Part shown: piece after piece, positions 1-6,220 of the stretch | Layout: each line of letters begins with the position of its first letter | How positions within the stretch are numbered: the stretch's first letter is position 1 | NCBI GenBank assembly: GCA_937921525.1 | Contig: CAKZUM010000595.1 | Coordinates: forward strand, 1-7,866 | Direction: 5' to 3' | Origin: an uncultured Saprospiraceae bacterium | Lineage (GTDB): Bacteria; Bacteroidota; Bacteroidia; Chitinophagales; Saprospiraceae | DNA length: 7,866 bases | The notes under the pieces: generated by a model | The model's database searches: none | What the model saw: the letters and a program-made list of their open reading frames with translations, nothing else | What the model was told of the DNA's origin: nothing | Program-made: the position numbers and the translations under genes

Positions 1-459
1 TTCTCGAAATAGTTCTCCTCTTTTTTCAAAGTCGATGCCCATCGCAGGATATTCATTAGGTCTATCTCCTGATGCGATTCCCAGAAGTAACCTTCCATCA
101 GATAATTGGTCAATCGTTGCAGCAGACTTGGCTACATGAACAGGATGATGCAAAGGCAAGGCAATACTAGCAGCACCTAAAGCAATCGTTGAAGTTTGTC
201 CTGCTAAATATCCCAGATACGTAAAAGGGTCATAAGTTTGACCAACATCACCAAAAGCAGGAACATCAAGTGGTACATCTCTTACCCATAAAGCTTTGAA
301 TCCCAACTGCTCAATTAGTTGCACTCGTTGTAAATGTTCCCTCATCGTTGGTAGCCGACTTTGAGCATAATTTTCAATGGGAATCACCATGCCAAGACTT
401 AATTGATTCGGTTGAAAAACGCTGTTGTAGGCTTTGTTGATGGATTCAAATTTTTTCAT
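1..459 (-). CDS. Luciferase-like flavin-dependent oxidoreductase, BA3436-type (partial, N-terminal half)
   Basis: My translation gives 153 residues from an ATG at 459 to the window edge, with no stop, so the C-terminal part lies beyond base 1. The protein resembles the LLM-class (bacterial luciferase-like) TIM-barrel oxidoreductases, specifically the group known as luciferase-type oxidoreductase, BA3436 family (about 320 residues), which use reduced flavin; the substrate is unknown. Visible family signatures are SVFQPNQLSLGMVIPIE (13-29), DVGQTYDPFTYLGYLAGQT (71-89), the strand IALGAASIALPLHHPVHVAK (92-111), and DQLSDGRLLLGIASGDRPNE (117-136) followed by RGELFRE (147-153). There is no signal peptide, so it should be cytoplasmic. 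An in-frame TAA lies upstream of the ATG with only an adjacent GTG as an alternative start. It is preceded by a 156-bp gap and probably has its own promoter, although no clear one was found. The family call is confident; the physiological role is not known. Confidence 0.93.
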   Translation of the reverse strand, partial: MKKFESINKAYNSVFQPNQLSLGMVIPIENYAQSRLPTMREHLQRVQLIEQLGFKALWVRDVPLDVPAFGDVGQTYDPFTYLGYLAGQTSTIALGAASIALPLHHPVHVAKSAATIDQLSDGRLLLGIASGDRPNEYPAMGIDFEKRGELFRE

Positions 460-615
460 CACAATCTTTTTTAATTGTTCACCACTTTAAACACATCATC
501 TGCACATAAGTACAGGATAGTTTCCGTTTATGTAGAGACCTTGTGTAATTCAGTGTGATAAAAAAGGGGTGGAAAATTCTAAAAGGTGAAATTTCCAAAA
601 ACCTGAATTGGTGTT
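460..615. other. Intergenic spacer between the DUF3817 and LLM oxidoreductase genes
   Basis: This spacer holds the candidate terminator at 560-596 and must carry any separate promoter for the LLM oxidoreductase gene. On the minus strand the best -7-like match I found is TACTTATG, about 57 bases before the ATG. It differs by one base from the Bacteroidota consensus TAnnTTTG and has no recognisable -33 partner, so I do not call a promoter. No RNA gene or small ORF stands out. Confidence 0.5.
560..596 (-). terminator. Possible intrinsic terminator after the DUF3817 gene
   Basis: On the minus strand GGAAATTTC pairs with GAATTTTCC (8 of 9 pairs, one T-T mismatch) around an 8-base loop, at 571-596. 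After ACCCC comes a run of six T (560-565). It begins about 20 bases after the TAA of the DUF3817 gene. The position is right, but the stem is AT-rich and the T run is offset from the stem by five bases, so this is only a candidate. Confidence 0.4.
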
Positions 616-885
616 TTATAAATATTTCTTATTGACATAAAAGGTTCCAAATGGTAATATAGAAGCCACCATTATAATTAGAGTAGTCTTTATATCCCAA
701 TTTGCTTTTTTCCGAATTACAAGGGCTAAAAGCAAGTAAGCCATAAATAACAAACCATGAGGCATCCCTAGTCCTTTTACCAGTATATCATTCTCTCCAA
801 TGTATTTAAGTGGAACCCCTACAAATAACAATAGAATATAAGAAACGCCTTCTAAAAAGCTAGTGATTTTGAAAATATTGATCAT
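616..885 (-). CDS. DUF3817-type small integral membrane protein
   Basis: This 89-residue protein has three predicted hydrophobic segments, about residues 8-28, 38-58 and 63-83, and almost no soluble part. The pattern fits the DUF3817 family of small bacterial inner-membrane proteins: EGVSYILLL at 12-20, then VPLKY (24-28), MPHGLLFMAY with H43-G44 at the start of the second helix, a Trp (W63) before the third helix, and LPFGTF (77-82) near the end. Length is close to the usual 90-110. The molecular function of the family is not established. The ATG start lies 45 bp after the stop of the M14 peptidase gene, with no hairpin in the gap, so the two are probably co-transcribed. No Shine-Dalgarno is visible; the leader is A/T-rich, as usual in Bacteroidota. 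Confidence 0.85.
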   Translation of the reverse strand: MINIFKITSFLEGVSYILLLFVGVPLKYIGENDILVKGLGMPHGLLFMAYLLLALVIRKKANWDIKTTLIIMVASILPFGTFYVNKKYL

Positions 886-930
886 ATAATGTTTAAGTTG
901 ATGCCTTTTATTAGAATGGAGACGACTTCT

Positions 931-2163
931 TTAATCTTCTTTCCAATCTAACAAAATGTCCATCATTGCCGTTGCTGAAACCTTTCCTTTTATTTTAATA
1001 AATTCTCTTGGCGTGGCATCTCCTATTTCATAGGTGATGCTTTCCGCCCCAAACTGTTTATAAAACCAACCTTTAGAAACAGGCGATCCCAGTCCACTTG
1101 GTTGTTCATTAATATCTTCTACATTCAATGCTGTCTTAATTCGCTCCAACCATTCTTTGGTAAAACCCGGTAGTTTAGGTTGTACGGAATCGTCATAGGT
1201 GTAATAAACATCATAGTAGGTACTGTGAAAATCTAATCCTAAGACTACCTCGTTATTTCCTTCTCGACACTCGTCTACAATATGTGCAGCTACTTGCTTG
1301 ACTTCTGGTTGACGATATTTGGACCAATCACGATTCATATCTATGCCACCTGTATTATGCCGAAAATGACCTAAATCAACTCCATCCGGATTCATTAATG
1401 GATAAACCATTAATCTGTATTTATCCAAAAAACCATTTTCCCCACCTTCTTGAATAATCTTTTCTATGAAAGCTTGCATCGCAAAATATCCCGTTACCTC
1501 AGGTGGGTGTTGCCGACTGATGACCACAACAGTTGGCTTATTTTTAAAATCCCCCTTAGATAAATTCATATAGTACATAGATCGACCTTGAACACTTTTT
1601 CCAGCAGTACCAATTGTGACTAAAGGATTACCTTGCCATTGGTTTACCCATTCTCCAACTCTTCTATGATCTTGTATTTCCTGCGCTGCTACCCATAGGG
1701 GTTTAGGAGAAAGATCTAATTTCATAACTGCATCAATACTATCAGGAAGTAAAGCTACTAAACTGGAATCCAAAGATTCCCATACTTCCCCATCTTGGCT
1801 TATTTTCGGATGGTACCGATGTTTATGTTCGGTATAGTGTAGTTGAAGATAGATTGTTCTATCCACCTCCGACCATATTTGAAAAGCATACCAAGCACTC
1901 CCATTAATTGGCGTATTCTCAGGACTAATTTTTGCCTGAAAAGTAGAGTCGTTTACTTGCATAAAGCCATTTAATCTCGCAGCAGGAAATTGATTAGTTG
2001 CACTAACATTTCCTATTTTATACAATTGCTTTTTTTGATAATTAATAGGTCGCGTTTTAGTATTTATCTTTTTGGGATATTTATGTTTAGCCAATTTATA
2101 AGGGGCTTTTGAACAAGCTCCGATCAATAGTATGATACTGATATACAGGAAAAGGTTTTTCAT
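931..2163 (-). CDS. M14-family zinc carboxypeptidase, cytosolic-carboxypeptidase-like, lipoprotein
   Basis: The 410-residue protein begins with a lipoprotein signal peptide whose lipobox IGAC (14-17) predicts lipidation at Cys17. The following residues (SKAPYKLAK) carry no acidic lipoprotein export signal, so a periplasm-facing location is likelier than the cell surface. Residues about 60-150 look like the beta-sandwich found before the catalytic domain of CCP/Nna1-type carboxypeptidases (NGF at 65-67, WYAFQIWSE, SQDGEVWESLD). The M14 domain follows: zinc ligands H219 and E222 in RQHPPE, NPDG at 258-261, FRHN at 267-270, IDMNRDW at 274-280, third zinc ligand H313 in LDFHSTYY, and catalytic E379 in ITYEIGD. 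All key residues are present, so an active metallocarboxypeptidase is expected. Substrate is unknown; CCP relatives trim C-terminal or side-chain glutamates, but that activity cannot be inferred here. It lies 185 bp downstream of the propeller gene and 45 bp upstream of the DUF3817 gene. Confidence 0.93.
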   Translation of the reverse strand: MKNLFLYISIILLIGACSKAPYKLAKHKYPKKINTKTRPINYQKKQLYKIGNVSATNQFPAARLNGFMQVNDSTFQAKISPENTPINGSAWYAFQIWSEVDRTIYLQLHYTEHKHRYHPKISQDGEVWESLDSSLVALLPDSIDAVMKLDLSPKPLWVAAQEIQDHRRVGEWVNQWQGNPLVTIGTAGKSVQGRSMYYMNLSKGDFKNKPTVVVISRQHPPEVTGYFAMQAFIEKIIQEGGENGFLDKYRLMVYPLMNPDGVDLGHFRHNTGGIDMNRDWSKYRQPEVKQVAAHIVDECREGNNEVVLGLDFHSTYYDVYYTYDDSVQPKLPGFTKEWLERIKTALNVEDINEQPSGLGSPVSKGWFYKQFGAESITYEIGDATPREFIKIKGKVSATAMMDILLDWKED

Positions 2164-2178
2164 TTTTTATAATAAGTA

Positions 2179-2309
2179 ATGCGAATCATGGGCTAAGTTT
2201 TCCAGATACTGACTATTAGGCGTTTAGACCATGGTGATTTTAAAAAACACCATGATCTAGGCTTCAATAAATTGATTTTCAGTATATTATTTTAGACCAT
2301 GATTTGCAT
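2179..2309. repeat. Nested inverted repeats upstream of the M14 gene
   Basis: The 185-bp spacer before the M14 gene contains two inverted repeats, one inside the other. The outer arms are ATGCGAATCATGGGCTAA (2179-2196) and TTAGACCATGATTTGCAT (2292-2309), complementary at 16 of 18 positions. The inner arms are TAGACCATGGTG (2225-2236) and CACCATGATCTA (2248-2259), with an 11-base loop; 11 of 12 pair, and the remaining position becomes a U-G pair only in minus-strand RNA. All four arms share the core ATCATGGTCTAAA or its complement, and TTTAGACCATG occurs exactly twice (2223-2233 and 2291-2301). The outer arm begins 15 bases before the M14 ATG. It could be a folded leader, paired operator sites, or a small palindromic repeat. 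No T run follows the hairpin, so it is a poor terminator. Confidence 0.7.
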
Positions 2310-2348
2310 AAGTAGTTTAACTCAATAATTTTTTAATAACATCTTTAC

Positions 2349-5300
2349 CTACTTACTCCAAAGTGCCCCAATGCCTGCATCCCACAACTCCTTATTATAA
2401 GATGGAATATCCGTAGTCAATAATTGCTGAATCTCTTTGTTCAATCCCATCCATTGGGCTTCTAATTCTTTTTTACGATCCAAAGATGCTTGGTTCACTT
2501 GTGGAATGTCGCTCTCTGTTTGATTAATCAAGAAAAAATAATTCGCCGTAAATCCATTGGGAAAATTTTCTACATCGTCATAGGCTTGCGACTTGCGCTG
2601 TACCATCGTCTCATCCCATGTTTTTATCCTTTTTAATAGCTCTTGTCCTTTGCCTTTTAAGGAAAGATATTTTTCTTCTGTTGGTAATTTATTAATGATA
2701 CTACTCAACTGCTTTTCTAGTTCATTTAGCTTATTCACAGACTCGTGCATATTGGAATATTTATCTTCCATTTCCGACATCAAAGCATCATAGGCTTTAT
2801 AACGATCTGGTGAAGTAGTATATACAGGATTAGGTAAAATATTCGCACTTGTAGACACTTCTTGGTCGCCCTTTTTTAAAGTAAAAGTATACTCCCCGGG
2901 AATAGCCTTATGACCTCGGTAACTTCCTTCGATATACACGCCCGGAATACCTTTTGTAGATTGGTGTCGCATATTCCATACAAAGCGATTCAAGCCTTTG
3001 GACTTAGATAAAGTTGACTCAGCAGACGGGCCACCTGCCCATGCTTGGAAGGTAGAATCCTTTTGAGAAGTAAAAGTCCGAATGACTTTACCACTAGCAT
3101 CTTTAATACTTAAAGAGATGTTTTCTCCTTTTTTAATCGTTGGTAATTGATAATACAAGACTATGCCGTTGGCTGGATTTACGCCACGTAATGGATTCGT
3201 TCCTTTGAAAGATTTGCTAGTATTATTTAACTCGCTACCTCCATTTACTAAGATCGCATCTTCTGGTTGGTAGAGTTGAAAATCACTATTCACATCTTTA
3301 TACTGGCGTAGCGCACCCAAATCATCTAGTATCCAAAAAGATCGACCAGAGGTAGCCACAATCAAATCATTATGGGCTACCTTTAAATCTGTAATAGGCG
3401 TAACTGGTAAATTCAACTGCAAGGGTTCCCAAGATTGTCCATCATTCCAAGAAGCGTAGATGCCTGTTTCTGTTCCTGCAAATAATAAACCCTTACGTTC
3501 CGAATCTTCTCGTACTACCCTAGTGAACGCACCATACGGGATGCCCTTACTGATCTTCGTCCAAGTCTTCCCATAGTTCGTAGTCTTATATAAGCCTGGC
3601 TGATGGTCATTAAATTTGTATCGAGTAGTAGCGATGTAGGCTGTGGCAGGATCATGTGGTGACACTTCAATCGCATTGATTAAACATTCCTTTAATCCTT
3701 TTGGCGTTACGTTAGTCCAATTGTCTCCTTCGTCTTTTGTGATATGTACCAAGCCATCATCGCTACCTACCCACATTACACCTTTCTCGTGAGGAGATTC
3801 TATTACATAGCTAATCGTACCATAACTTTCTGCGCCCACGGATTCGTTAGTGTAAGGGCCTCCACCCTTTCCTTGTTTTTCCTTTTCATTGCGGGTCAAA
3901 TCAGGCGATACCTCTCTCCAATTTATTCCTAAATCATCTGTACGTAGTAGCACCTGCGCTGCATGATAATACGTTGCGTGATAAGCAGAATCATTATTAT
4001 ACTTCGACCAGATAATTGGTGCATTCCAATTATACCGATATTTCATATCCTTCGCATCCTCCGCTAAGTATTGAATCGGTGCTGCCATAATATTCGTACC
4101 TGCCTCCGCTTTGGTATCTAGTACCTCTATTGTTCCTAAATAGCTGCCCCCCATTACATACAAAGGATGATCTGGATCGAAGGCCAAAAACGCACTTTCG
4201 CCACCCGCTGATGAAGTCCAACTTTGGTCATTAATTCCCCAACTATTTAGTGCTCTGTTGGCAATTTTTATAGAAGTATTATCCTGCTGCCCACCATACA
4301 AATTATAAGGAAAAGCATTATCCACATTGACCCGATAGATTTGTGCAGTCGGCATGTTGTCTTGTCGAGACCACGTCTTTCCTCTATTAAAACTAATCGC
4401 TGCCCCCCCATCATTGGCAATACATAGATTTTTTGGATTGTTAGGATTAATCCATAAGTCGTGATAATCTCCGTGTGTACCAGTAAGCCGTTCCCATGTT
4501 TTTCCCCCATCACTAGATCGCAGACAAGGCGCACTCAACACGTAAACCATATTTTCATTTTGAGGATCAGTAAATACCTCCGTGTAATACCAAGCTCTCT
4601 GCACCAAACGATGATCTTTACTCACTCTAGTCCAACTACCGCCTGCATTCATAGAAACAAACAAACCACCCTTTTCTTGATTAGAATCACTCTCTACAAG
4701 CGCATATAATTTACTAGGGTTTGATTGGCAAACAGCAATTGCCATCTTCCCCTTTTCTGCAGGTAAGCCTTTATGAATCTTTTTCCAAGTAGCCCCAGAA
4801 TCTGTAGATTTATACAAGCCACTTCCTGGCCCTCCACTTATCACTTTCCAAGGTAATCGCTGATGCTCCCACATAGCGGCATATAAGATATGGGGATTGC
4901 TTTTATCCATTGATAATTCTACGCAGCCTGTTCCTTTATCTACATATAAAGTCTTTTTCCACGTCTTACCACCATCTATCGTTTTATACAATCCACGTTC
5001 CTCGGAATTGCTATATAAAGCCCCTTGCGCTGCTACATACACAATATCAGGATTGCTCGGATGAATAATAATTCTTGAAATATGTTGGGTCGCATCCAAC
5101 CCTACTTTATTCCAAGTTTTTCCTGCATCAATCGACTTATACACCCCATCACCATGATGGGTCATGACGCCCCTCGGCGCATGTTCTCCCATCCCACAAT
5201 AAACAATGTTCGGATTGGTTTCCGAGACCGCTACTGCACCTACCGAACCTGTTTTAAAATACCCATCCGATATATTCGTCCAATACTGCCCTGCATCTTC

Positions 5301-5549
5301 TGTTTTCCAAAGTCCGCCACCCGTTGTTCCCATATAATAGGTCAGCGGATCACCAATAACGCCAGAAGCTGTAACAGATCGTCCACCTCTGAAAGGCCCA
5401 ATATTTCTATATTTTATAGGCGCAAAATAGGTGTTTGCTTCTTTTGTAGTTACTACCTTAGAAGCTGTTTGCGCAGTTATATTTGGAGAAGGGGTAAAGA
5501 GAAATAGACTTAATAATAAGCTTATTGAAAATCGTTGAGCAGTAGTCAT
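2349..5549 (-). CDS. Secreted BNR/Asp-box beta-propeller protein (sortilin/VPS10-like; often annotated glycosyl hydrolase)
   Basis: The ATG at 5549 gives 1066 residues; the frame also opens at a TTG two codons earlier (5555), which is less likely. Residues here count from that TTG. A signal peptide covers about 1-28 (hydrophobic ISLLLSLFLF, likely cleavage after ITA). Eleven Asp-box motifs (S/T-x-D/N-x-G-x-x-W) are visible, at 85, 141, 192, 250, 301, 347, 388, 539, 606, 658 and 702, indicating one or two large beta-propellers up to about residue 750. A beta-rich segment (about 795-905, with GLNRFVWNMR at 854-863) and a charged helical, possibly coiled-coil tail (about 915-1050) follow. This layout matches the 1,000-1,100-residue Bacteroidota proteins labelled sortilin-like or WD40/YVTN/BNR repeat. 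The enzymatic label is unproven: Asp boxes are structural, and I see no assignable catalytic residues. No C-terminal type IX secretion domain is apparent, so a periplasmic location is plausible. Confidence 0.93.
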   Translation of the reverse strand: MTTAQRFSISLLLSLFLFTPSPNITAQTASKVVTTKEANTYFAPIKYRNIGPFRGGRSVTASGVIGDPLTYYMGTTGGGLWKTEDAGQYWTNISDGYFKTGSVGAVAVSETNPNIVYCGMGEHAPRGVMTHHGDGVYKSIDAGKTWNKVGLDATQHISRIIIHPSNPDIVYVAAQGALYSNSEERGLYKTIDGGKTWKKTLYVDKGTGCVELSMDKSNPHILYAAMWEHQRLPWKVISGGPGSGLYKSTDSGATWKKIHKGLPAEKGKMAIAVCQSNPSKLYALVESDSNQEKGGLFVSMNAGGSWTRVSKDHRLVQRAWYYTEVFTDPQNENMVYVLSAPCLRSSDGGKTWERLTGTHGDYHDLWINPNNPKNLCIANDGGAAISFNRGKTWSRQDNMPTAQIYRVNVDNAFPYNLYGGQQDNTSIKIANRALNSWGINDQSWTSSAGGESAFLAFDPDHPLYVMGGSYLGTIEVLDTKAEAGTNIMAAPIQYLAEDAKDMKYRYNWNAPIIWSKYNNDSAYHATYYHAAQVLLRTDDLGINWREVSPDLTRNEKEKQGKGGGPYTNESVGAESYGTISYVIESPHEKGVMWVGSDDGLVHITKDEGDNWTNVTPKGLKECLINAIEVSPHDPATAYIATTRYKFNDHQPGLYKTTNYGKTWTKISKGIPYGAFTRVVREDSERKGLLFAGTETGIYASWNDGQSWEPLQLNLPVTPITDLKVAHNDLIVATSGRSFWILDDLGALRQYKDVNSDFQLYQPEDAILVNGGSELNNTSKSFKGTNPLRGVNPANGIVLYYQLPTIKKGENISLSIKDASGKVIRTFTSQKDSTFQAWAGGPSAESTLSKSKGLNRFVWNMRHQSTKGIPGVYIEGSYRGHKAIPGEYTFTLKKGDQEVSTSANILPNPVYTTSPDRYKAYDALMSEMEDKYSNMHESVNKLNELEKQLSSIINKLPTEEKYLSLKGKGQELLKRIKTWDETMVQRKSQAYDDVENFPNGFTANYFFLINQTESDIPQVNQASLDRKKELEAQWMGLNKEIQQLLTTDIPSYNKELWDAGIGALWSK

Positions 5550-5592
5550 TACCAATTAGTTTAAAATTCTGAATTTTGAATGCCTAAATGTA

Positions 5593-5600
5593 CAAAATTA
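5593..5600 (-). promoter_or_regulatory. Candidate -7 promoter element for the propeller gene
   Basis: Read on the minus strand this is TAATTTTG, an exact match to the Bacteroidota -7 consensus TAnnTTTG, 43 bases before the ATG at 5549. No clear TTTG/TTG -33 element lies at the usual 19-21-bp spacing. The nearest sequence there is GTTAC, which is the terminal repeat of the adjacent MITE-like element. In such AT-rich DNA a chance match is possible. Confidence 0.35.
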
Positions 5601-5608
5601 AATTAATA

Positions 5609-5769
5609 AAATAGACGTAACTATTCAGTACTACACTAAGAACCCTCCCCGACTCTCCCTTAAAAAGGGAGGGAGACATCTACGATGAAAAATTCGTTTT
5701 GGAAGCGAAATATTTTCATTTCAACGGTCGGGGGGAGTTCTAGCTTATGCTGAATAGTTACAAATAGAC
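5609..5769. repeat. 8-bp target-site duplication flanking the MITE-like element
   Basis: AAATAGAC occurs at 5609-5616 and again at 5762-5769, each copy directly abutting the outer end of the perfect terminal inverted repeats of the 145-bp element between them. A perfect 8-bp direct repeat in exactly this register is the footprint expected from transposon insertion. Confidence 0.8.
5617..5761. mobile_element. 145-bp non-coding MITE-like element
   Basis: The element starts with GTAACTATTCAG (5617-5628) and ends with its exact complement CTGAATAGTTAC (5750-5761). A second pair of arms lies inside: AGAACCCTCCCCGAC (5639-5653) and GTCGGGGGGAGTTCT (5727-5741), complementary at 13 of 15. Two inner hairpins sit side by side: CTCCCTT-AAA-AAGGGAG (5655-5671), and ATGAAAAATTCG (5685-5696) against CGAAATATTTTCAT (5706-5719). 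The whole can fold as a branched cruciform. It has no coding capacity and is flanked by an 8-bp direct repeat, so it fits a miniature inverted-repeat element moved in trans. GTAA ends together with 8-bp duplications are typical of the IS66 family, making an IS66-type transposase a reasonable but untested guess for the mobiliser. It lies 67 bp upstream of the propeller gene ATG. Confidence 0.8.
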
Positions 5770-5839
5770 TTATGTTTAACCGCATAGATAAAGAGGGTTC
5801 ATCGCATATCGTGGCTTATTCGAAAATTTCTTTTGAACC

Positions 5840-5866
5840 ACAAAAGAAACAAAAGGCACAAAAGAT
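5840..5866 (+). repeat. Three ACAAAAG heptamers at 9-bp period
   Basis: ACAAAAG starts at 5840, 5849 and 5858, exactly nine bases apart, with variable two-base spacers (AA, GC, AT). It resembles degenerate short-period intergenic repeats of the ACCACAAAG type. No function is suggested by the sequence. Confidence 0.6.
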
Positions 5867-5882
5867 TTTTATGCACTTTTAT

Positions 5883-5948
5883 AAAGTCTCCGAGACTTGG
5901 GAAGATTAATTTACTTGAAAATCAAGACTTCCCAAGTTGCAAAACTTT
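5883..5948. repeat. 66-bp imperfect palindrome with nested hairpins
   Basis: ACTTGGGAAG (5895-5904) pairs perfectly with CTTCCCAAGT (5928-5937). The pairing extends imperfectly outward through AAAGTCTCCGAG (5883-5894) and TGCAAAACTTT (5938-5948). A small hairpin, CTTGA-AAA-TCAAG (5914-5926), occupies the loop, and the left arm is itself a palindrome (AAGTCTC-C-GAGACTT, 5884-5898). It looks like a dispersed palindromic repeat unit; I found no second copy in this window and no flanking duplication. Confidence 0.65.
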
Positions 5949-6029
5949 GTAAGTCTAGCGTTTACCTATTTTTATTTCATCTGTGGTCAAAATCCCCCTA
6001 CCTCTGTCTCTACATTTGTCTCATCAAAC

Positions 6030-6062
6030 AATTAGTAAAGCTATCCTATAGTACTGCTAATT
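6030..6062. repeat. Short imperfect hairpin near a T run
   Basis: The 15-base arms at 6030-6044 and 6048-6062 match at 11 positions around a 3-base loop. On the plus strand ATTTTT follows, which gives a terminator-like look, but no supported plus-strand gene ends here, so its role is unclear. Confidence 0.35.
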
Positions 6063-6076
6063 ATTTTTCATTAATC

Positions 6077-6102
6077 AGAATACCCTAAAAATAGGGTGTT
6101 CT
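6077..6102. repeat. 11-bp stem hairpin
   Basis: AGAATACCCTA (6077-6087) pairs with TAGGGTGTTCT (6092-6102) around AAAA. The single imperfect position is a U-G pair in plus-strand RNA but a C-A mismatch in minus-strand RNA, slightly favouring plus-strand transcription. It lies 16 bases upstream of the 29-codon ORF that starts at 6118. Only an A/T-rich sequence, not a clean T run, follows on either strand. Confidence 0.55.
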
Positions 6103-6117
6103 TAAATATTAATTCAG

Positions 6118-6207
6118 ATGAGATTTTTAAATGTCGCACGTTCTGTGGCAGTAGCTACTGCTTTGCCTTTTTCTAAAATTATTATTGCAGATTTTACGGA
6201 TGTGTAA
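6118..6207 (+). CDS. Possible 29-residue small protein (weak)
   Basis: An ATG at 6118 opens a 29-codon frame to a TAA at 6205-6207. The peptide begins MRFLNVARSVAVATALPF and ends KIIIADFTDV: a basic N-terminus, a short hydrophobic alanine/valine stretch, then an acidic tail. I do not recognise it. In its favour, it stands in otherwise empty DNA, converges on the terminator at 6221-6262, and has a TACATTTG -7-like match (6011-6018) and a hairpin upstream. Against it, open frames of this length are common by chance and there is no ribosome-binding or conservation evidence. It could also be a remnant of a longer gene. Confidence 0.2.
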   Translation: MRFLNVARSVAVATALPFSKIIIADFTDV

Positions 6208-6220
6208 GTAGAAGTTGTTT

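Noticed and set aside
2222..2262. Inner hairpin of the spacer as an intrinsic terminator for the propeller gene
   Set aside because: The stem is good, but no T run follows on the minus strand (the 3' flank continues AACGCCTAATAG), and it lies almost 90 bases past the stop codon.
5082..5507. 141-codon plus-strand ORF antisense to the propeller gene
   Set aside because: It lies wholly opposite the well-supported signal peptide and Asp-box region and its Cys/Arg/Ile-rich sequence looks like a reverse-strand shadow. Other frames inside 2349-5549 were rejected for the same reason.
5550..5555. TTG at 5555 as start of the propeller gene
   Set aside because: It would add only two residues (Met-Val) before an in-frame ATG at 5549 that leads straight into a normal signal peptide; the ATG is the simpler start.
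5617..5761. Integron attC site or riboswitch
   Set aside because: There are no attC core sites (RYYYAAC/GTTRRRY pairing with adjacent cassette ORF) and no known riboswitch core. Perfect ends plus the 8-bp duplication are better explained by transposition.
5840..5948. CRISPR-like or tRNA-like structure
   Set aside because: The repeats are only 7 bp with 2-base spacers and the palindrome has no cloverleaf or CCA end; there is no repeat-spacer architecture and no cas gene.
5897..6088. 63-codon plus-strand ORF
   Set aside because: Its start lies inside a palindrome and it runs through several non-coding repeats; the translation is a low-complexity Leu/Ser/Tyr/Lys mix with no family resemblance.
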